Below are positions 19,682 through 24,261 of a stretch of 24,261 nucleotides of DNA, one piece after another. Numbering within the stretch: the stretch's first letter is position 1; each line of letters opens with the position of its first letter. The DNA lies in the IMG/VR virus record IMGVR_UViG_3300021963_000639, positions 1-24,261 of that record. One strand, 5' to 3'. Position numbers and translations under genes: made by a program. Source of the stretch: a virus. Under the pieces are notes generated by a model, which saw only the letters and a program-made list of their open reading frames with translations, was not told where the DNA came from and did not search any database.

Positions 19682-20848
19682 TTAAAATGGAACTTCCTGA
19701 GTAGGTTCTTGCACAACAGGTGCTTCCACTACAGGTTCGGGTTGAGGGTTTGCAACTTTATCATACAAGTCAATGAATGCAGCTTTCGTTGCAGCATCGA
19801 AACGATTGCAACAAAGTTGGACTGCTTTCTCCCTGTTCTTGAAGATTGCAAATGCACGAACGATATGGATCATACGACGAGTCGTAATTGTTTCATCCAC
19901 ACCACCATCCTCGAAAGTGCGACGGATTGCATCTGCCCACTTCACAAGGGTCTCTGCAAACTCTTCGTCAATACACGAATAAGTTTCCATGAGATTCTTG
20001 ATAATCTTAATCTCAACTTTTGCTGCTGGATATTCCTGTTCAAAGGTAACAGCGAATCGCTCCAAGAATGCTTCGTTGAGTACGTTAGTACCGATGTAAC
20101 GACCATCGTCACTACCCTTACCCTTAGTGTTCGCAGTTGCAATAACATTGAATCCAGGTGCAGGGACAATCATTTCATTTTTGAGTTTAAAGTAATATGG
20201 TTTACCCTCAAGAATCGGTTGCAAGCACAATAGAGTATTGGCTGAACCAGCATCAATTTCGTCAAGCAATAATAGAGTGCCAGTACGCATAGCGATAAGA
20301 ACTGGACCCTCGACAATTTCCACGTTACCATTTTCAAGAGTTTTGGTACCGATGAGTTGTTCTTCATCAGTCATCATGTTAAGGTTAACACGAATCAATG
20401 GACGTTTGTATTTGGCACAAATCTGTTCAACCATGGTAGACTTACCATTACCAGTCGGACCACTGATATATGCAGGGTAGAAAATTGCTGACTTGATAAT
20501 AACTTCCAAGTCTGAGTAGCTACCAAAGGGAACGAAGTTATTGTCCTTCTTAGGAATCAACGATTCAGTATTTGTATAATCAACCACGAAAGACTCTACA
20601 GGTTCAGATTTAGTTTTGATAACAGTATTCCCAACTACAGCAGTAGCAGGTTTACCACCATTGATTGAATACAACCCACGACCAACAACATCTTGCATTA
20701 GCCACAAAGGATGATAATCAATTTTGTTCTTAGTACGAACTTCCAGCAATTGCTTGCGTGTCACAGTGCCACTGGTTTTAACGTCAGGGAACATTTCAAA
20801 GAGTTTATCTTCGAAGAATGCTTTTTGTTGCTCAGTAATTTTTGCCAT
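19682..20848 (-). CDS. cobS-like: MoxR/CobS-type AAA+ ATPase
   Basis: 388 aa from the second of two tandem ATGs (20848), which has the better-spaced GTGAG site. Residues 1-64 are a small module shared with the 145-aa protein. The AAA+ core has Walker A GPTGNGKS (130-137), Walker B LLLLDEID (192-199), sensor 1 VIATANT (235-241) and LERF with the arginine finger (262-265). Such proteins are annotated CobS in T4-like cyanophages by resemblance to the cobaltochelatase subunit, but more generally MoxR ATPases work with VWA partners to remodel proteins or insert metals. The VWA partner is the next gene upstream in transcription. A Pro/Glu/Val-rich tail ends in QEVPF. Confidence 0.85.
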   Translation of the reverse strand: MAKITEQQKAFFEDKLFEMFPDVKTSGTVTRKQLLEVRTKNKIDYHPLWLMQDVVGRGLYSINGGKPATAVVGNTVIKTKSEPVESFVVDYTNTESLIPKKDNNFVPFGSYSDLEVIIKSAIFYPAYISGPTGNGKSTMVEQICAKYKRPLIRVNLNMMTDEEQLIGTKTLENGNVEIVEGPVLIAMRTGTLLLLDEIDAGSANTLLCLQPILEGKPYYFKLKNEMIVPAPGFNVIATANTKGKGSDDGRYIGTNVLNEAFLERFAVTFEQEYPAAKVEIKIIKNLMETYSCIDEEFAETLVKWADAIRRTFEDGGVDETITTRRMIHIVRAFAIFKNREKAVQLCCNRFDAATKAAFIDLYDKVANPQPEPVVEAPVVQEPTQEVPF

Positions 20849-20880
20849 CATTCACTCACTTTCATAATAAAAAAACAATT

Positions 20881-21030
20881 TCACAGACCAGACCAAATTT
20901 CAAGAACCCCACCATCAGGATAATCAGCAGGTAACACAACAGACCGAAGGTAATCATAAGCTAAACCAAAATTAGCGAAACCCTCAGAAACAACAATTTT
21001 ATTCACAGTATCAATAACAAAGAAATTCAT
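20881..21030 (-). CDS. Small protein, 49 aa, first gene after promoter P3
   Basis: ATG 21030 with AAGGA 5 nt upstream, 26 nt downstream of the -10. It reads MNFFVIDTVNKIVVSEGFAN, then FGLAYDYLRSVVLPADYPDG and GVLEIWSGL. Acidic and hydrophobic, with a plausible strand-helix-strand fold; no domain recognised. Good ribosome site and promoter support expression. It precedes the AAA+ gene by ~30 nt. Confidence 0.65.
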   Translation of the reverse strand: MNFFVIDTVNKIVVSEGFANFGLAYDYLRSVVLPADYPDGGVLEIWSGL

Positions 21031-21055
21031 AACAATCCTTTCACTCTATACAATA

Positions 21056-21084
21056 ATTATACGCCATTTTTGAATTATTGTAAA
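21056..21084 (-). promoter_or_regulatory. Sigma70-type promoter P3, upstream of the AAA+ unit
   Basis: Minus strand -35 TTTACA (21084-21079), 17-bp spacer, -10 TATAAT (21061-21056), in the context TGCTTTACAATAATTC shared with P2. Predicted start near 21049. It follows two terminator-like hairpins directly. Confidence 0.82.
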
Positions 21085-21094
21085 GCATTATTTT

Positions 21095-21140
21095 AACCCT
21101 CTATTCCAGAGGGTTTGCAAGACCCTACAATCCGTAGGGT
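21095..21140 (-). terminator. Tandem hairpins after the VWA protein gene
   Basis: Two hairpins with matching design: ACCCTAC/GTAGGGT (21122-21140, 5-nt loop GGATT on the minus strand, beginning within the stop codon) and AACCCTCT/AGAGGGTT (21095-21115, loop GGAAT). Neither has a U-tract on the minus strand, but the second has four T directly beyond it on the plus strand. They separate the VWA gene from promoter P3. Confidence 0.6.
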
Positions 21141-23374
21141 TATGCCACATAGCCAATAAAGTTGTTCAGAAGGACTCGGCTAGTTTTCTTGGTATTCAAG
21201 TACTTACCAAAGTTCTTTGCAATAGACTTAGCATTAGCGTCTGGATTAACATCCAACTCACCCTCTTGAATCTTAGTTGATGATTGAGGAATCAGGAACA
21301 AGTCATCACGACCTGTATTCTTGATTGACGCAAAACCCTTGCTACGGAAATCTTTCCTCCACTCATCAATTAGGAAATACTCACTACCCCTAAATTCTGG
21401 AAGATTAGCACCGATTGCGCAACGTAAGTCACGACGATTATTTTGACAGATATGAAAACCTAGTACTGCAATTTCATAACGATCTTTCATCATCTGCAAC
21501 AATGTTCTGGTTTGTTGATTACCATACCTAGTAATCTCATAAGTCTTTTGTGTAATCTCATCACGGATATAATGCTTCTGTTTGATACGTTTGTATTCAG
21601 AACCAATAATTTCAGTCCGAGTATCATCAAGACCACGATGATGACCAACAGCACTCAAAGAATGTCCTTCGCCATCGGTGAGAGTGATGAAAGTCATCTT
21701 CTCGATATTGTTGTTTTTAACAAACGAACCGATGTTGTTGTAGCACCATACCAATGCTTCATTTAATGGAGTGCCACTGGTTTCATAACCCTTGTTCCAC
21801 TGAAACTTCCAATGCAGCAAACGACGTGACATAGAATTAAATTCACTGGTAGTCATCTTGTTGCTAAACAATTCAAGAAGATTAAATGGGTTAGATGCAC
21901 TACCAATTAGTTTCTCGTGTTCAGCTTTCGCTAGTTTTGCTTGATTGAATTCACGTTCATATTGGTGTCTTTTTGCACGTTCTTCATCTGAGGTATATGC
22001 AAGTTCACGATTGTAATCGAAATATGCTGTAGTAAAAGCATATACACGATATGGAATTTGAACACGATTACAAAACATAGCCAAGTTAATAACTTGTTTG
22101 ATAGTATCTTGCAATACATCACACATAGAACCAGACCAATCAACCAACATAATCATACCATGGTTTTTACCCTCAGGTAATGTAGTCACACGTTTGAAGA
22201 TATCATCTTTGAGTTTATATGCATAAACTTTCTTCATGTCCAAAGAACCAATCTTGGAAACTTGAGCACGTTTGTAAAGAGTAGCACTCTTACGCATCTC
22301 AAACTCTTTGACAAGATAATTCACTGCACGACTAGAATCAACTTTGAATTGTTCAAAATCTTTCTTCTGTTTATTTTCCATATTGGAGATATCTTCTTCG
22401 CTCCAATAATTATATCTTCGTTGTGGATTCTCATCACTCGGCTCAAGCCACTGCTCTGGTGATTTTGTTTCTGAAAGAATTTTCTTGAATGGAACAACAA
22501 CTTCGTCCATATATTCACTGTCAAACTTCCAGTAGTTATACTCAGTACTTTCGTCAGCGAGTTCGCTTAGTTTATTGGCAAAGTTGCGTTCAGTCTTTGA
22601 CTCAAGATCATCTTGTTCATTGGACTGCTCATCGTTTTGCTGGGACGATTTTGAATTCTGGATTGGTTTATCCAATTTCTCCATATCATCGAGTTCTTCT
22701 TCATCAAACTCTTCGTCATAGTTGATGTCAAAATCTCCCTCAATAGGATCTTCATCATATTCAGAATCACCATCGTCATCTTCAGGATCGCCCATTTCGA
22801 TGGCTTGCTGTTTACGATCTTCAATTTGTTTCTTGGAAAATTCATATACGTCAGTTGCTAAAGCAATGACATCGTCAATGGTTTCGGTGCGTTCAGCACG
22901 TTCTACAAAACTCTTTTCTTCAGGTGTGAATTTAACACCACAGAATGCACCTGCTTTAAAGTAAAGATTAATCTTGTCGATGAGCAACAAATCGTTCATT
23001 GATTGAACCTGACCAACACCAAAGAAGTCACGATCGTTGAGTTGTTTATATCCATCACTCATACGTTTACGTAGACCTGGATATTTACGTTTGATTAGTT
23101 TCTCGATACGCACGTCTTCGATGACGTTTAAATAACCACGGATTTTTGGGTTATCTTCGATGGGTTTCATATATGCGTCAGTCGTGTATAGTGCGTGACC
23201 AACTTCATGACCAATCAACATATCTTCAATTTCTGGGGACATTTCTTTCCACATAGGAAGAGTCAACACACGACTCTTGATGTCGAAAGATGCAGTGCGA
23301 GTTCTTGCACGAACCACTGAGAGATTCTCAGTTGCAAGAAGTCTTGCGGATAGATCGCTAGATTTAATTTCCAT
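21140..23374 (-). CDS. cobT-like: HExxH metallopeptidase-like + VWA (CobT-like) protein
   Basis: 744 aa, GGAG 8 nt before ATG 23374. The N-terminus has MLIGHEVGHALYTT (H56-E57-x-x-H60), a zincin active site, with YLNVIEDVRIEK providing a candidate third zinc ligand (E86) as in gluzincin-like metallopeptidases. A long acidic stretch follows (about 195-265, Asp/Glu/Asn/Gln-rich). The C-terminal half is a von Willebrand A domain: IMLVDWSGSMCDV supplies the DxSxS MIDAS (412-416), with later FITLTDGEGHS. This layout matches CobT-type partners of MoxR/CobS ATPases. The AAA+ partner is two genes downstream. Expected role is ATP-driven remodelling or processing of a target; target unknown. Confidence 0.82.
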   Translation of the reverse strand: MEIKSSDLSARLLATENLSVVRARTRTASFDIKSRVLTLPMWKEMSPEIEDMLIGHEVGHALYTTDAYMKPIEDNPKIRGYLNVIEDVRIEKLIKRKYPGLRKRMSDGYKQLNDRDFFGVGQVQSMNDLLLIDKINLYFKAGAFCGVKFTPEEKSFVERAERTETIDDVIALATDVYEFSKKQIEDRKQQAIEMGDPEDDDGDSEYDEDPIEGDFDINYDEEFDEEELDDMEKLDKPIQNSKSSQQNDEQSNEQDDLESKTERNFANKLSELADESTEYNYWKFDSEYMDEVVVPFKKILSETKSPEQWLEPSDENPQRRYNYWSEEDISNMENKQKKDFEQFKVDSSRAVNYLVKEFEMRKSATLYKRAQVSKIGSLDMKKVYAYKLKDDIFKRVTTLPEGKNHGMIMLVDWSGSMCDVLQDTIKQVINLAMFCNRVQIPYRVYAFTTAYFDYNRELAYTSDEERAKRHQYEREFNQAKLAKAEHEKLIGSASNPFNLLELFSNKMTTSEFNSMSRRLLHWKFQWNKGYETSGTPLNEALVWCYNNIGSFVKNNNIEKMTFITLTDGEGHSLSAVGHHRGLDDTRTEIIGSEYKRIKQKHYIRDEITQKTYEITRYGNQQTRTLLQMMKDRYEIAVLGFHICQNNRRDLRCAIGANLPEFRGSEYFLIDEWRKDFRSKGFASIKNTGRDDLFLIPQSSTKIQEGELDVNPDANAKSIAKNFGKYLNTKKTSRVLLNNFIGYVA

Positions 23375-23377
23375 AAT

Positions 23378-23551
23378 TTATTCTCCGAATGCCATATCAA
23401 ATTCAAACTCAGTCAATGCTTGCTCAACCACATCACGATTAGACAACTTTATCGGTAGGATGTGTTCAAACTCACACACGTTGCCAATGTCATACTTATG
23501 ACAAAGACTGGCTAATTCAAAGTCGTCAAAACTACTCCACTGATTTTGCAT
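23378..23551 (-). CDS. Small acidic protein, 57 aa
   Basis: Starts at ATG 23551 with GGAG 6 nt upstream; an in-frame ATG at 23563 would lie only ~5 nt after the predicted transcription start. It reads MQNQWSSFDDFELASLCHKY and continues NVCEFEHILPIKLSNRDVVE with an acidic end. No domain recognised. It is the first gene after promoter P4, 3 nt before the VWA gene, so probably coupled to it. Confidence 0.65.
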   Translation of the reverse strand: MQNQWSSFDDFELASLCHKYDIGNVCEFEHILPIKLSNRDVVEQALTEFEFDMAFGE

Positions 23552-23574
23552 AATTTTCTCCATTCTATAGTAGA

Positions 23575-23603
23575 ATTATGCCCGAGTTTTGATTATTTGT
23601 AAA
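23575..23603 (-). promoter_or_regulatory. Sigma70-type promoter P4, upstream of the VWA unit
   Basis: Minus strand -35 TTTACA (23603-23598), 17-bp spacer, -10 CATAAT (23580-23575), in GTGCTTTACAAATAATC, nearly the P1 context. Predicted start near 23568. Confidence 0.78.
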
Positions 23604-23632
23604 GCACTATCGTAAGTCGTTGATTTTAATGG

Positions 23633-23661
23633 AAAAAATAACCCTACAGGACGTAGGGGTT
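23633..23661 (-). terminator. Intrinsic terminator after the 64-aa gene
   Basis: Minus strand AACCC(C)TAC - GTCCT - GTAGGGTT followed by ATTTTTT (23639-23633). An 8-bp stem with one bulged C and a U-rich tail, starting at the stop codon. It closes the gp46 transcription unit. Confidence 0.8.
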
Positions 23662-23855
23662 TAGCGTTTCAGAGTGTTTTCAACAATTTTTGCAATAAGA
23701 GGATCTTTGTTCATTCGCCCAATATCATCCAATGCAGTTTCTAAAATTTCAATTCTATCTTTCTGCTCATAAACTCTATTGCGCAAATTACCTTGATCCA
23801 ACCATGATAGAATCATGCTGATAAGTTTTGGAATAATTTGTTGCCAAAATTCCAT
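23661..23855 (-). CDS. Small hypothetical protein, 64 aa
   Basis: ATG 23855 overlaps the gp46 stop as TAATG. The first 19 residues (EFWQQIIPKLISMILSWL) are a hydrophobic amphipathic helix that could touch a membrane, followed by a heptad-like coiled coil (RVYEQKDRIEILETALDDIG). No family recognised. Overlap with gp46 and a terminator directly after it support a real gene. Confidence 0.65.
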   Translation of the reverse strand: MEFWQQIIPKLISMILSWLDQGNLRNRVYEQKDRIEILETALDDIGRMNKDPLIAKIVENTLKR

Positions 23856-24261
23856 TATACGATAACACTAAAATCGTTCCTCTTTTCAAATTTAATAACG
23901 CTACGGAATTTTTCGAAGAGTTGATCGCCTTTATGCGAGATAACAAAGATATTTGACTTTTCACCAAACTGGTTCATCAGATTAAGGAAGTAATCAGTTC
24001 CTGCAGTATCCAATGAAGAATCAAAAATCTCATCAAGTAATAACAAGTTTGTATTCACTGAGTTCTTCATCTTTGCAATCTGTCGCCAAGTGAATAGGAT
24101 GGCTAAGTCAATACGCATCTTCTCACCCTCAGAAAAACTTGCGTAAGTAAACTCATCACGATAACGAGATTTAATAACTTCATTAAATGCTTCATCAAGT
24201 TCAAAGTGAATGTAAGTATCCATTGAATTCAAATACTTATTGATGAGTTTATTCATGGTAG
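23855..24261 (-). CDS. 46: Recombination endonuclease subunit gp46 (C-terminal part; 5' end beyond window)
   Basis: The frame is open to the right edge, so about 135 C-terminal residues are visible; the ATG at 24256 is internal. TYASFSEGEKMRIDLAILFT is the ABC/SMC signature motif and NTNLLLLDEIFDSSLD contains Walker B and the D-loop; FVISHKGDQLFEKF holds the switch His. This is the C-terminal ATPase lobe of the Rad50/SbcC-like gp46, which with gp47 (Mre11-like) resects DNA ends for recombination. T4 gp46 is 560 aa. Gene order 46 then 45-44-62-regA is that of T4, but here ~5.6 kb of accessory genes lies between 46 and 45. Confidence 0.93.
   Translation of the reverse strand, partial: TMNKLINKYLNSMDTYIHFELDEAFNEVIKSRYRDEFTYASFSEGEKMRIDLAILFTWRQIAKMKNSVNTNLLLLDEIFDSSLDTAGTDYFLNLMNQFGEKSNIFVISHKGDQLFEKFRSVIKFEKRNDFSVIV

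Noticed and set aside
19682-20848. Cobalamin synthesis role for the CobS-like gene
   Set aside because: No other corrin-pathway gene is present, and the partner carries a protease-like head. MoxR-type remodelling fits better.
21081-21089. MotA-box-like AATGCTTTA at promoter P3
   Set aside because: Its centre would be near -36, not the -30 needed for MotA, and a proper -35 hexamer is present at the right spacing. Treated as host-type promoter.

Overview
This window is a slice of a T4-type myovirus genome. Every gene I can support lies on the minus strand. The core T4 replication set is present: the gp46 C-terminus, sliding clamp gp45, clamp loader gp44/gp62, RegA, B-family DNA polymerase gp43, DexA exonuclease, DNA ligase gp30, UvsX, a gp40-position gene and DnaB-type helicase gp41. 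The DNA is AT-rich, genes are tightly packed with many ATGA or TAATG overlaps, and strong AGGAG-type ribosome sites are common. The host is not given by the sequence. A phasin-like gene hints at a polyhydroxyalkanoate-storing proteobacterium (inference).

Layout in transcription order (right to left). (a) 24261-23661: end of gp46 and a small gene, closed by a U-tailed terminator. (b) 23603-21140: a sigma70-type promoter, a 57-aa gene and a 744-aa HExxH + VWA (CobT-like) protein. (c) 21084-19682: promoter, a 49-aa gene and a MoxR/CobS-type AAA+ ATPase. (d) 19680-19122: a consensus promoter, a 145-aa protein carrying the same N-terminal module as the ATPase, and an intrinsic terminator. (e) 19092-14999: HTH protein, dATP/dGTP diphosphohydrolase-like protein, clamp, zinc protein, gp44, membrane-anchored protein, gp62, RegA and a 58-aa protein, with a structured non-coding stretch at 18672-18826. 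(f) 14975-13331: a chain of hairpins (candidate ncRNA), then a stress cassette of phasin-like protein, Hsp20, 44-aa protein, rubrerythrin and stand-alone rubredoxin, ending in a GAAA-loop hairpin. (g) 13291-12790: a small gene and an Sm-like protein. (h) 12681-4871: promoter, then a long operon of small unknown genes, MazG-like NTPase, ligase, more small genes, DexA, polymerase and an Asp/Asn-hydroxylase-type oxygenase. (i) 4868-1: promoter, then uvsX-40-41 followed by a TET/JBP-type dioxygenase and a beta-glucosyltransferase-like protein.

The parts that go beyond a routine T4-like core are: a probable DNA hypermodification pair (TET/JBP oxygenase + glucosyltransferase) in which the oxygenase ends in the same type of clamp-binding tail as the polymerase; a three-gene MoxR-VWA-protease-like set with a duplicated adaptor module; an oxidative/protein stress cassette behind a multi-hairpin RNA that contains a 23S-rRNA-like segment; and a family of near-identical host-type promoters, each with an exact 17-bp spacer.
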